DNA from: Bimastos eiseni
Lineage: Eukaryota; Annelida; Clitellata; Crassiclitellata; Lumbricidae
NCBI GenBank assembly: GCA_959347315.1
Contig: OY365815.1
Coordinates: 496,001 to 560,000 of the forward strand
Direction: 5' to 3'
Length of the DNA: 64,000 nt
Shown: positions 9,831 to 21,929 of the stretch, in pieces
Layout: the number at the start of each line of letters is the position of its first letter
How positions within the stretch are numbered: position 1 is the stretch's first letter
Notes under the pieces: model-generated
The model's database searches: none
Told to the model about the DNA's origin: nothing
The model's input: only the letters and a program-made list of their open reading frames with translations
Made by a program: the position numbers and the translations under genes

Positions 9831-10599
9831 GCCCTGGCCAACAAACATCCATCATACATTCAGGACGCCTATGACTTCATATACAGAATCAGAGACACCA
9901 CAATAAAACCAAACTATATCTTAGTCACAGGTGATGTCACAGCATTATATACAGATATGAACGTAGATAGAACCATCACTACTGTAAAAGAATTCTTCCG
10001 TAAAAATCCAAAAACTAACAGACCAGACGCTGAACTCTTAGAACTCCTGGAAATAGCAATGAAAACTGATGACTTCTCCTTCTGCAACAAACTCTTCCCA
10101 CAAATGTTTGGGACAGCTATGAGGGAAGAACCTTTGCGCGTTAATTAGCAAACATGTACCTGGTAGAATTTGACCAAAAAGCAATGGAGGCCTTCCACAT
10201 TCACCCACTTGACTTCTTCCGGTTTCTTGACGATATCTCCTTCATATGACCCGGTACTGTCGAGGAGCTAAAACAATATGAGTCATTTCTAAATTCTTTA
10301 ATCACTGACATTACAGTAACCTTAACATACAATGACACTGAAATATTAACTTCCTTGACACAACGACTTCTAGATACACAGTCCAGGACAGGACTACACT
10401 GCAGACGAGAGTTTATTTTAAACAGACAGACACGCACCAATTACTGCACAGCTCATCATTCCATCCCAAACACACATTCACTGGCATTCTGAAATCCCAA
10501 ATTTTAAGATTTAAGAGATTATCTTCATTTAATTTAGAACGGACTTCGATTACTCATGTAAGACACTATTTGACAGTCCGTTACACAGAGGATATATAG
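9831..10599 (+). pseudogene. U6: PLE RT fragment, broken
   Basis: Carries the Trp-to-stop TGA and the TA insertion. The motif A part ends V-N-stop (TTAATTAG), where relatives have V-T-stop. This is the last unit of the left-hand type before the central subfamily. Confidence 0.85.
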
Positions 10600-10643
10600 C
10601 AAACGACTACTAAGGGAAACTAAGACTAACACATGGACCAGAC

Positions 10644-10757
10644 GTGAAAAGAGTCCTAAAACTAAGAACACCGATAACAATCTCCTCCCTCCCAGTAGTC
10701 ATTCCGTACAACTCACTATCTATGCGCATATTTTATGAATGGAAGAAAATCCTCTGA
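10644..10757 (+). pseudogene. U6: EN remnant, deleted after 37 codons
   Basis: The linker motif runs to the W-K-K-I-L residues and then joins directly to a telomere-like patch at about 10754/10755 (…AATCCTC|TGACCGTGACC…). The TGA at 10755-10757 closes the frame. The rest of the EN, the inverted repeat and the microsatellite, about 0.8 kb in all, are missing. CCTC and CTGACC occur near both original breakpoints, so a microhomology deletion is likely. Confidence 0.85.
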
Positions 10758-10769
10758 CCGTGACCCTAG

Positions 10770-11373
10770 GCGCTGGCCAACAAACATCCATCATACATTA
10801 AGGACGCCCATGACCTCATAAACAGAATCAGAGACACTACAATAAAACCACACTATTTCTTAGTCACAGGTGATGTCACAGCATTATATACAGATATGAA
10901 CGTAGATAGCACCATCACTTCTGTAAAAGAATTCTTCCGTAAAAATCCAAAAACTAACAGACCAGACGCTGAACTCTTAGAACTCCTGGAAAGAGCTATG
11001 AAAACTGATGACTTCTCCTTCTGCAACAAACTCTTCCCACAAATGTTTGGGACAGCTATGAGGGAAGAACCTTTTCACGTAACTTAGCAAACATGTACCT
11101 GGTAGAAGTTGACCAAAAAGCAATGGAGGCCTTCCACATTCACCCACTTGACTTCTTCCGGTTTCTTGACGATATCTCCTTCATATGGCCTGGTACTGTC
11201 GAGGAGCTAAAACAATATGAGGCCATTCTAAATTCTTTAATCCTTGACATTACAGTAACCTTAACATACAATGACACTGAAATTAACTTCCTTGACACAA
11301 CGATTTCTAGATACACAGACCAGGACAGGACTACGCTGCAGACGAGAGTTTATTTTAAACAGACAGACACGCA
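10770..11373 (+). pseudogene. U7: PLE RT fragment fused to microsatellite (short unit)
   Basis: Motif A part is 10770-11087. The LDD part opens at 11093 with an intact F-I-W-P-G and I-N-F-L-D. At about 11373, after K-Q-T-D-T-H, the sequence jumps into a (TCA)n tract, so the thumb and the whole EN are missing. The frame runs on through the tract as poly-His to a stop at 11528-11530. Confidence 0.86.
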
Positions 11374-11566
11374 TCTTCATCATCATCATCATCACCACCA
11401 CCACCACCCCAACCATTACCGCCATGATCACATCAGCCAGCACCATTGTCATAAGCATCATCAGACCTCACCCGCCATCTGTGATTCTCCCATCAACGAA
11501 CTGTGTCCGTGCTCAACAAACACCTCGTGATTCGACGACTAACCCTGACCCAGACCCTGACCCTAG
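11374..11566 (+). repeat. Short-unit linker: microsatellite and expanded telomere-like patch
   Basis: A (TCA)n tract rich in CAC follows the RT directly. It is followed by about 110 bp of ordinary linker and a patch at 11540-11566 reading TAACCC, TGACCC, AGACCC, TGACCC, TAG. The patch has one hexamer more than most units and a CCCAGA variant. Confidence 0.75.
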
Positions 11567-12334
11567 GCCCTGGCCAACAAACATCCATAATACATTAAGG
11601 ACACCCATGACCTCATAAACAGAATCAGAGACACTACAATAAAACCACACTATTTCTTAGTCACAGGTGATGTCACAGCATTATATACAGATATGAACGT
11701 AGATAGCACCATCACTTCTGTAAAAGAATTCTTCCGTAAAAATCCAAAAACTAACAGACCAGACGCTGAACTCTCAGAACTCCTCGAAATAGCAATGAAA
11801 ACTGATGACTTCTCTTTCTGCAACAAACTCTTCCCACAAATGTTTGGGACAGCTATGAGGGAAGAACCTTTGCACGTAACTTAGCAAACATGTACCTGGT
11901 AGAATTTGACCAAAAAGCAATGGAGGCCTTCCACATTCACCCACTTGACTTCTTCCGGTTTCTTGACGATATCTCCTTCATATGGCCTGGTACTGTCGAG
12001 GAGCTAAAACAATATGAGGCATTTCTAAACTCTTTAATCCTTGACATTACAGTAACCTTAACATACAATGACACTGAAATATTAACTTCCTCGACACAAC
12101 GATTTCTAGATACACAGACCAGGACAGGACTACACTGCAGACGAGAGTTTATTTTAAACAGACAGACACGCACCAATTACTGCACAGCTCATCATTCCAT
12201 CGCAAACACACATTCACTGGCATTCTGAATTCCCAAATTTTAAGATTTAAGAGATTATCTTCATTTCATTTAGATCGGATTCGATTACTCATGTAAGACA
12301 CTATTTGACAGTCCGATACACAGAGGATATATAG
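11567..12334 (+). pseudogene. U8: PLE RT fragment, central subfamily
   Basis: The LDD part (11890 on) keeps F-I-W-P-G but has the TA insertion before the I-N-F-L-D motif. A 1-bp deletion (CGGATTCG for CGGACTTCG) lies in the thumb. In the motif A part R-T is replaced by S-T. Confidence 0.86.
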
Positions 12335-12378
12335 CAAACGACTACTAAGGGAAACTAAGACTAACACATGGACCAGAC

Positions 12379-12978
12379 GTGAAAAGAGTCCTAAAACTAA
12401 GAACACCGATAACAATCTCCTCCCTCCCAGTAGTCATTCCGTACAACCAACTATCTATGCGCATATTTTATGAATGGAAGAAAATCCTCATGCAAGATAA
12501 TAATACACTGCAGCATTACCGCATAATACCAGCCCATTCTAGAAATAGGAACCCAAAAGAATTACTAGCTCCACGTAAAAATAAGCCTATAAAACCCACG
12601 AAAAATACTAACATAGGTTCAAACAAATGTAACACACCTTCATGCACACAATCATGCCCATACATAACAGTCTCCAAAACATACTCAAGCACATACACAC
12701 GCCGCATTTACACCATAATCAAGCGACTAGGCTGCCAAGGCACTAACACAATCTACCTAATAACTTGTAGCGCCTGCAACGAACAATACATAGACCACAT
12801 ACAAGGCAAGGTAGTAGAAGGCCTATCAGAACACATCCACAATATAACGAATGAGCATAATAACCCACTAGCAAACCACTTCAACTCAAACAACCACTCA
12901 CTAGAAAATGTTACAGTTATGCCAACAGTCACTGTTGCTGCATTAGAAATGGCTCTTTTCAGGCCAACAGTAATATAA
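12379..12978 (+). pseudogene. U8: GIY-YIG endonuclease, long subtype, open frame
   Basis: 199 codons. Subfamily marks are N-Q-L-S in the linker, K-P-T-K-N, T-N-E-H and an S for L in E-G-L-S-E-H. R-R-I-Y replaces R-R-K-Y. The GIY strand is I-Y-L-I and the YIG strand is Y-I-D-H-I. Confidence 0.86.
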
Positions 12979-13293
12979 TAGGTAGGCCATCTGTAAGTTA
13001 TTACGCTTATTTGTTATATTGTGGATGTGTTCTAATAGGCCTTCTATTCGTCGTCATCAAACTCAGCAGCATCGGAACTGCATCGTCGTCATCATCCTCC
13101 TCACCATCATCATCATCATCATCATCATCATCACCACCACCCCAACCATTACCGCCATGATCACATCCACCAGCACCATTATCATAAGCATCATCAGACC
13201 TCACCCGCCATCTGTGATTCTCCCATCAACGAACTGTGCCCGTCCTCAACAATCACCTCGTGATTCGACACCTAACCCTGACCCTGACCCTAG

Positions 13294-14060
13294 GCCCTGG
13301 CCAACAAACATCGATCATACATTAAGGACGCCTATGACTTCATAAACAGAATCAGAGACACTACAATAAAACCACACTATTTCTTAGTCACAGGTGATGT
13401 AACAGCATTATATACAGATATGAACGTAGATAGAACCATCACTACTGTAAAAGAATTCTTACGTAAAAATCCAAAAACTAACAGACTAGACGCTGAACTC
13501 TTAGAACTCCTCGAAATAGCAATGAAAACTGATGACTTCTCCTTCTGCAACAAACTCTTTTCACAAATGTTTGGGACAGCTATGGGGAAAAAACTTTTGC
13601 ACGTAACTTAGCAAACATGTACCTGGTAGAATTTGACCAAAAAGCAATGGAGGCCTTCCGCATTCACCCACTTGACTTCTTCCGGTTTCTTGACGATATC
13701 TCCTTCATATGGCCCGGTACTGTCGAGGAGCTAAAACAATATGAGGCATTTCTAAATTTTTTAATCCCTGACATTACAGTAACCTTAACATACAATGACA
13801 CTGAAATTAACTTCCTTGACACAACGATTTCTAGATACACAGACCAGGACAGGACTACACTGCAGACGAGAGTTTATTTTAAACAGACAGACACGCACCA
13901 ATTACTGCACAGCTCATCATTCCATCCCAAACACACATTCACTGGCATTCTGAAATCCCAAATTTTAAGATTTAAGAGATTATCTTCATTTAATTTAGAA
14001 CGGACTTCGATTACTCATGTAAGACACTATTTGACAGTCCGTTACACAGAGGATATATAG
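13294..14060 (+). pseudogene. U9: PLE RT fragment, LDD part fully open
   Basis: The LDD-to-thumb part is open for 147 codons (13617-14060), with F-I-W-P-G, I-N-F-L-D-T, the K-Q-T-D-T-H and S-F-H-P-K-H thumb motifs and S-Q-I-L-R-F-K-R. It ends at the TAG made by the TA insertion at the end of the thumb. The motif A part ends G-K-K-L-L-H-V-T and is in a different frame. Confidence 0.87.
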
Positions 14061-14104
14061 CAAACGACTACTAAAAGAAACTAAGACTAACACATGGACC
14101 AGAC

Positions 14105-14704
14105 GTGAAAAGAGTCCTAAAACTAAGAACACCGATAACAATCTCCTCCCTCCCAGTAGTCATTCCGTACAACCAACTATCTCTGCGCATATTTTATGAA
14201 TGGAAGAAAATCCTCATGCAAGATAATAATACACTGCAGCATTACCGCATAATACCAGCCCATTCTAGAAATAGGAACCCAAAAGAATTACTAGATCCAC
14301 GTAAAAATAAGCCTATAAAACCCACGAAAAATACTAACATAGGTTCAAACAAATGTAACACACCTTCATGCACACAATCATGCCCATACATAACAGTCTC
14401 CAAAACATACTCAAGCACATACACACGCCGCAAGTACACCATAATCAAGCGACTAGGCTGCCAAGGCACTAACACAATCTACCTAATAACTTGTAGCGCC
14501 TGCAACGAACAATACATAGACCACACACAAAGCAAGGTAGTAGAAGGCCTATCAGAACACATCCACAATATAACGAATGAGCATAATAACCCACTAGCAA
14601 ACCACTTCAACTCAAACAACCACTCACTAGAAAATGTTACAGTTATGCCAACAGTCACTGTTGCTGCGTTAGAAATGGCTCTTTTCAGGCCAACAGTAAT
14701 ATAA
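14105..14704 (+). pseudogene. U9: GIY-YIG endonuclease, long subtype, open frame
   Basis: 199 codons. It differs from the U8 copy by L-S-L-R for L-S-M-R, D-P-R for A-P-R and Q-S-K for Q-G-K. Confidence 0.86.
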
Positions 14705-14830
14705 TAGGTAGGCCATCTGTAAGTTATTACGCTTATTTGTTATATTGTGGATGTGTTCTAATAGGCCTTCTATTCGTCGTCATCAAACTCAGCAGCATCG
14801 GAACTGCATCGTCGTCATCATCCTCCTCAC

Positions 14831-14862
<32 letters not shown>

Positions 14863-15021
14863 CCACCACCCCAACATCACCGCCATGATCACATCCACCA
14901 GCACCATTATCATAAGCATCGTCAGACCTCACCCGCCATCTGTGAATCTCCCATCAACGAACTGTGCCCGTCCTCAACAATAACCTCGTGATTCGACACC
15001 TAACCCTGACCCAGACCCTAG

Positions 15022-15790
15022 GCTCTGGCCAACAAACATCCATCATACATTAAGGACGCCTATGACTTCATAAACAGAATCAGAGACACTACAATAAAAC
15101 CACACTATATCTTAGTCACAGGTGATGTCACAGCATTATATACAGATATGAACGTAGATAGAACCTTCACTTCTGTAAAAGAATTCTTCCGTAAAAATCC
15201 AAAAACTAACAGACTAGACGCTGAACTCTTAGAACTCCCGGAAATAGCAATGAAAACTGATGACTTCTCCTTCTGCAACAAACTCTTCCCACAAATGTTT
15301 GGGACAGCTATGAGGGAAGAACCTTTGCACGTAACTTAGCAAACATGTACCTGGTAGAAGTTGACCAAAAAGCAATGGAGGCCTTCCACATTCACCCACT
15401 TGACTTCTTCCGGTTTCTTGACGATATCTCCTTCATATGGCCTGGTACTGTCGAGGAGCTAAAACAATATGAGGCATTTCTAAACTCTTTAATCCTTGAC
15501 ATTACAGTAACCTTTACAAGCAATGACACTGAAATATTAACTTCTTTGACACAACGATTTCTAGATACACAGTCCAGGACAGGACTACACTGCAGACGAG
15601 AGTTTATTTCAAACAGACAGACACGCACCAATAACTGCACAGCTCATCATTCCATCCCAAACACACATTCACTGGCATTCTGAAATCCAAAATTTTAAGA
15701 TTTAAGAGATTATCTTCATTTAATTTAGAACGGACTTCGATTACTCATGTAAGACACTATTTGACAGTCCGTTACACAGAGGATATATAG
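15022..15790 (+). pseudogene. U10: PLE RT fragment
   Basis: The motif A part has F-T-S-V-K and E-L-P-E-I. The LDD part (15345 on) keeps Trp but carries the TA insertion, and has T-S-N for T-Y-N just before it. The thumb ends at TAG 15788-15790. Confidence 0.86.
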
Positions 15791-15834
15791 CAAACGACTA
15801 CTACGGGAAACTAAGACTAACACATGGACCAGAC

Positions 15835-16425
15835 GTGAAAAGAGTCCTAAAACTAAGAACACTGATAACAATCTCCACCCTCCCAGTAGTCATTCCGTAC
15901 AACTCACTATCTATGCGCATATTTTATGAATGGAAGAAAATCCTCATGCAAGATAATAATACACTGCAGCATTACCGCATAATACCAGCCTACTCTAGAA
16001 ATAGGAACCTAAGAGCTCCACGTAAAAATAAGCCTATAAAACCCACAAAAAATACTAACATAGGTTCAAACAAATGTAACACACCTTCATGCACACAATC
16101 ATGCCCATACGTATCAGTCTCCAAAACATACTCAAGCACATACACACGCCGCAAGTACACCATAATCAAGCGACTAGGCTGCCAAGGCACTAACACAATC
16201 TACCTAATAACTTGTCGCGCCTGCAACGAACAATACATAGACCACATACAAGGCAAGGTAGTAGAAGGCCTATCAGAACACATCCACAATATAACGAATG
16301 AGCATAATAACCCACTAGCAAACCACTTCAACTCAAACAACCACTCACTAGAAAATGTTACAGTTATGCCAACAGTCACTGTTGCTGCATTAGAAATGGC
16401 TCTTTTCAGGCCAACAGTAATATAA
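15835..16425 (+). pseudogene. U10: GIY-YIG endonuclease, short form but open (196 codons)
   Basis: It lacks the ELL codons (N-L-R-A-P-R) yet has no TGA in the E-G-L-S-E-H helix, so the frame reaches the usual end. This uncouples the 9-bp deletion from the stop found in other short copies. It also has T-C-R-A-C and P-Y-V-S-V-S. Confidence 0.86.
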
Positions 16426-16740
16426 TAGATAGGCCTTCTATCGGTTATTACGCTTATTTGTGATATTGTGGATGTGTTCTAATAGGCCTTCTATTCGTCC
16501 TCATCAAACTCAGCAGCATCGGCACTGCATCGTCGTCATCATCCTCCTCACCATCATCATCATCATCATCATCATCATCACCACCACCCCAACCATTACC
16601 GCCATGATCACATCCACCAGCACCATTATCATTAGCATCATCAGACCTCACCCGCCATCTGTGATTCTCCCATCAACGAACTGTGCCCGTCCTCAACAAT
16701 CACCTCGTGATTCGACACCTAACCCTGACCCTGACCCTAG

Positions 16741-17507
16741 GCCCTGGCCAACAAACATCGATCATACATTAAGGACGCCTATGACTTCATAAACAGAATC
16801 AGAGACACTACAATAAAACCACACTATTTCTTAGTCACAGGTGATGTCACAGCATTATATACAGATATGAACGTAGATAGAACCATCACTACTGTAAAAG
16901 AATTCTTCCGTAAAAATCCAAAAACTAACAGACTAGACGCTGAACTCTTAGAACTCCTCGAAATAGCAATGAAAACTGATGACCTCTCCTTCTGCAACAA
17001 ACTCTTCCCACAAATGTTTGGGACAGCTATGGGGAAAAAACTTTTGCACGTAACTTAGCAAACATGTACCTGGTAGAATTTGACCAAAAAGCAATGGAGG
17101 CCTTCCGCATTCACCCACTTGACTTCTTCCGGTTTCTTGACCATATCTCCTTCATATGGCCCGGTACTGTCGAGGAGCTAAAACAATATGAGGCATTTCT
17201 AAATTCTTTAATCCTTGACATTACAGTAACCTTAACATACAATGACACTGAAATTAACTTCCTTGACACAACGATTTCTAGATACACAGACCAGGACAGG
17301 ACTACACTGCAGACGAGAGTTTATTTTAAACAGACAGACACGCACCAATTACTGCACAGCTCATCATTCCATCCCAAACACACATTCACTGGCATTCTGA
17401 AATCCCAAATTTTAAGATTTAAGAGATTATCTTCATTTAATTTAGAACGGACTTCGATTACTCATGTAAGACACTATTTGACAGTCCGTTACACAGAGGA
17501 TATATAG
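16741..17507 (+). pseudogene. U11: PLE RT fragment with mutated catalytic LDD
   Basis: The LDD part is open for 147 codons (17064-17507), but the catalytic motif reads F-L-D-H-I (GAC to CAC near 17141). One of the two metal-binding aspartates is lost. Other motifs match U9. Confidence 0.86.
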
Positions 17508-17551
17508 CAAACGACTACTAAAAGAAACTAAGACTAACACATGGACCAGAC

Positions 17552-17665
17552 GTGAAAAGAGTCCTAAAACTAAGAACACCGATAACAATCTCCTCCCTCC
17601 CAGTAGTCATTCCGTACAACTCACTATCTATGCGCATATTTTATGAATGGAAGAAAATCCTCTGA
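17552..17665 (+). pseudogene. U11: EN remnant, deleted after 37 codons
   Basis: The same deletion junction as in U6 (about 17662/17663), 6,908 bp downstream of it. The junction was therefore copied, not made twice. Confidence 0.85.
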
Positions 17666-17677
17666 CCGTGACCCTAG

Positions 17678-18281
17678 GCGCTGGCCAACAAACATCCATC
17701 ATACATTAAGGACGCCCATGACCTCATAAACAGAATCAGAGACACTACAATAAAACCACACTATTTCTTAGTCACAGGTGATGTCACAGCATTATATACA
17801 GATATGAACGTAGATAGCACCATCACTTCTGTAAAAGAATTCTTCCGTAAAAATCCAAAAACTAACAGACAAGACGCTGAACTCTTAGAACTCCTGGAAA
17901 GAGCTATGAAAACTGATGACTTCTCCTTCTGCAACAAACTCTTCCCACAAATGTTTGGGACAGCTATGAGGGAAGAACCTTTTTACGTAACTTAGCAAAC
18001 ATGTACCTGGTAGAAGTTGACCAAAAAGCAATGGAGGCCTTCCACATTCACCCACTTGACTTCTTCCGGTTTCTTGACGATATCTCCTTCATATGGCCTG
18101 GTACTGTCGAGGAGCTAAAACAATATGAGGCCATTCTAAATTCTTTAATCCTTGACATTACAGTAACCTTAACATACAATGACACTGAAATTAACTTCCT
18201 TGACACAACGATTTCTAGATACACAGACCAGGACAGGACTACGCTGCAGACGAGAGTTTATTTTAAACAGACAGACACGCA
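17678..18281 (+). pseudogene. U12: PLE RT fragment fused to microsatellite (short unit)
   Basis: 6,908-bp copy of U7 with the same jump from K-Q-T-D-T-H into the TCA tract. The joined frame (18001-18438) is the same as in U7. In the motif A part N-R-Q-D replaces N-R-P-D. Confidence 0.86.
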
Positions 18282-18474
18282 TCTTCATCATCATCATCAT
18301 CACCACCACCACCACCCCAACCATTACCGCCATGATCACATCAGCCAGCACCATTGTCATAAGCATCATCAGACCTCACCCGCCATCTGTGATTCTCCCA
18401 TCAACGAACTGTGTCCGTGCTCAACAAACACCTCGTGATTCGACAACTAACCCTGACCCAGACCCTGACCCTAG

Positions 18475-19242
18475 GCCCTGGCCAACAAACATCCATAATA
18501 CATTAAGGACACCCATGACCTCATAAACAGAATCAGAGACACTACAATAAAACCACACTATTTCTTAGTCACAGGTGATGTCACAGCATTATATACAGAT
18601 ATGAACGTAGATAGCACCATCACTTCTGTAAAAGAATTCTTCCGTAAAAATCCAAAAACTAACAGACCAGACGCTGAACTCTCAGAACTCCTCGAAATAG
18701 CAATGAAAACTGATGACTTCTCTTTCTGCAACAAACTCTTCCCACAAATGTTTGGGACAGCTATGAGGGAAGAACCTTTGCACGTAACTTAGCAAACATG
18801 TACCTGGTAGAATTTGACCAAAAAGCAATGGAGGCCTTCCACATTCACCCACTTGACTTCTTCCGGTTTCTTGACGATATCTCCTTCATATGGCCTGGTA
18901 CTGTCGAGGAGCTAAAACAATATGAGGCATTTCTAAACTCTTTAATCCTTGACATTACAGTAACCTTAACATACAATGACACTGAAATATTAACTTCCTC
19001 GACACAACGATTTCTAGATACACAGACCAGGACAGGACTACACTGCAGACGAGAGTTTATTTTAAACAGACAGACACGCACCAATTACTGCACAGCTCAT
19101 CATTCCATCGCAAACACACATTCACTGGCATTCTGAATTCCCAAATTTTAAGATTTAAGAGATTATCTTCATTTCATTTAGATCGGATTCGATTACTCAT
19201 GTAAGACACTATTTGACAGTCCGATACACAGAGGATATATAG
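18475..19242 (+). pseudogene. U13: PLE RT fragment
   Basis: Copy of U8 with the same TA insertion and the same 1-bp thumb deletion. Confidence 0.86.
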
Positions 19243-19286
19243 CAAACGACTACTAAGGGAAACTAAGACTAACACATGGACCAGAC

Positions 19287-19886
19287 GTGAAAAGAGTCCT
19301 AAAACTAAGAACACCGATAACAATCTCCTCCCTCCCAGTAGTCATTCCGTACAACCAACTATCTATGCGCATATTTTATGAATGGAAGAAAATCCTCATG
19401 CAAGATAATAATACACTGCAGCATTACCGCATAATACCAGCCCATTCTAGAAATAGGAACCCAAAAGAATTACTAGCTCCACGTAAAAATAAGCCTATAA
19501 AACCCACGAAAAATACTAACATAGGTTCAAACAAATGTAACACACCTTCATGCACACAATCATGCCCATACATAACAGTCTCCAAAACATACTCAAGCAC
19601 ATACACACGCCGCATTTACACCATAATCAAGCGACTAGGCTGCCAAGGCACTAACACAATCTACCTAATAACTTGTAGCGCCTGCAACGAACAATACATA
19701 GACCACATACAAGGCAAGGTAGTAGAAGGCCTATCAGAACACATCCACAATATAACGAATGAGCATAATAACCCACTAGCAAACCACTTCAACTCAAACA
19801 ACCACTCACTAGAAAATGTTACAGTTATGCCAACAGTCACTGTTGCTGCATTAGAAATGGCTCTTTTCAGGCCAACAGTAATATAA
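19287..19886 (+). pseudogene. U13: GIY-YIG endonuclease, long subtype, open frame
   Basis: 199 codons, the same protein as U8, including R-R-I-Y. Confidence 0.86.
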
Positions 19887-20201
19887 TAGGTAGGCCATCT
19901 GTAAGTTATTACGCTTATTTGTTATATTGTGGATGTGTTCTAATAGGCCTTCTATTCGTCGTCATCAAACTCAGCAGCATCGGAACTGCATCGTCGTCAT
20001 CATCCTCCTCACCATCATCATCATCATCATCATCATCATCACCACCACCCCAACCATTACCGCCATGATCACATCCACCAGCACCATTATCATAAGCATC
20101 ATCAGACCTCACCCGCCATCTGTGATTCTCCCATCAACGAACTGTGCCCGTCCTCAACAATCACCTCGTGATTCGACACCTAACCCTGACCCTGACCCTA
20201 G

Positions 20202-20968
20202 GCCCTGGCCAACAAACATCGATCATACATTAAGGACGCCTATGACTTCATAAACAGAATCAGAGACACTACAATAAAACCACACTATTTCTTAGTCACA
20301 GGTGATGTCACAGCATTATATACAGATATGAACGTAGATAGAACCATCACTACTGTAAAAGAATTCTTACGTAAAAATCCAAAAACTAACAGACTAGACG
20401 CTGAACTCTTAGAACTCCTCGAAATAGCAATGAAAACTGATGACTTCTCCTTCTGCAACAAACTCTTTTCACAAATGTTTGGGACAGCTATGGGGAAAAA
20501 ACTTTTGCACGTAACTTAGCAAACATGTACCTGGTAGAATTTGACCAAAAAGCAATGGAGGCCTTCCGCATTCACCCACTTGACTTCTTCCGGTTTCTTG
20601 ACGATATCTCCTTCATATGGCCCGGTACTGTCGAGGAGCTAAAACAATATGAGGCATTTCTAAATTCTTTAATCCCTGACATTACAGTAACCTTAACATA
20701 CAATGACACTGAAATTAACTTCCTTGACACAACGATTTCTAGATACACAGACCAGGACAGGACTACACTGCAGACGAGAGTTTATTTTAAACAGACAGAC
20801 ACGCACCAATTACTGCACAGCTCATCATTCCATCCCAAACACACATTCACTGGCATTCTGAAATCCCAAATTTTAAGATTTAAGAGATTATCTTCATTTA
20901 ATTTAGAACGGACTTCGATTACTCATGTAAGACACTATTTGACAGTCCGTTACACAGAGGATATATAG
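20202..20968 (+). pseudogene. U14: PLE RT fragment, LDD part fully open
   Basis: Copy of U9 with a 147-codon LDD-to-thumb frame (20525-20968). L-N-S-L replaces L-N-F-L of U9. Confidence 0.86.
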
Positions 20969-21012
20969 CAAACGACTACTAAAAGAAACTAAGACTAACA
21001 CATGGACCAGAC

Positions 21013-21612
21013 GTGAAAAGAGTCCTAAAACTAAGAACACCGATAACAATCTCCTCCCTCCCAGTAGTCATTCCGTACAACCAACTATCTCTGCGCATAT
21101 TTTATGAATGGAAGAAAATCCTCATGCAAGATAATAATACACTGCAGCATTACCGCATAATACCAGCCCATTCTAGAAATAGGAACCCAAAAGAATTACT
21201 AGATCCACGTAAAAATAAGCCTATAAAACCCACGAAAAATACTAACATAGGTTCAAACAAATGTAACACACCTTCATGCACACAATCATGCCCATACATA
21301 ACAGTCTCCAAAACATACTCAAGCACATACACACGCCGCAAGTACACCATAATCAAGCGACTAGGCTGCCAAGGCACTAACACAATCTACCTAATAACTT
21401 GTAGCGCCTGCAACGAACAATACATAGACCACACACAAAGCAAGGTAGTAGAAGGCCTATCAGAACACATCCACAATATAACGAATGAGCATAATAACCC
21501 ACTAGCAAACCACTTCAACTCAAACAACCACTCACTAGAAAATGTTACAGTTATGCCAACAGTCACTGTTGCTGCGTTAGAAATGGCTCTTTTCAGGCCA
21601 ACAGTAATATAA
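21013..21612 (+). pseudogene. U14: GIY-YIG endonuclease, long subtype, open frame
   Basis: 199 codons, the same protein as U9. Confidence 0.86.
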
Positions 21613-21738
21613 TAGGTAGGCCATCTGTAAGTTATTACGCTTATTTGTTATATTGTGGATGTGTTCTAATAGGCCTTCTATTCGTCGTCATCAAACTCAG
21701 CAGCATCGGAACTGCATCGTCGTCATCATCATCCTCAC

Positions 21739-21770
<32 letters not shown>

Positions 21771-21929
21771 CCACCACCCCAACATCACCGCCATGATCAC
21801 ATCCACCAGCACCATTATCATAAGCATCGTCAGACCTCACCCGCCATCTGTGAATCTCCCATCAACGAACTGTGCCCGTCCTCAACAATAACCTCGTGAT
21901 TCGACACCTAACCCTGACCCAGACCCTAG

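Noticed and set aside
13584..13612. A-run (GGGAAAAAAC) at the RT frame break as a programmed -1 frameshift site
   Set aside because: The run occurs only in U9, U11 and U14; other units read GGGGGAAG or GAGGGAAG. The AAAAAAC heptamer is also in the wrong phase for the zero frame.
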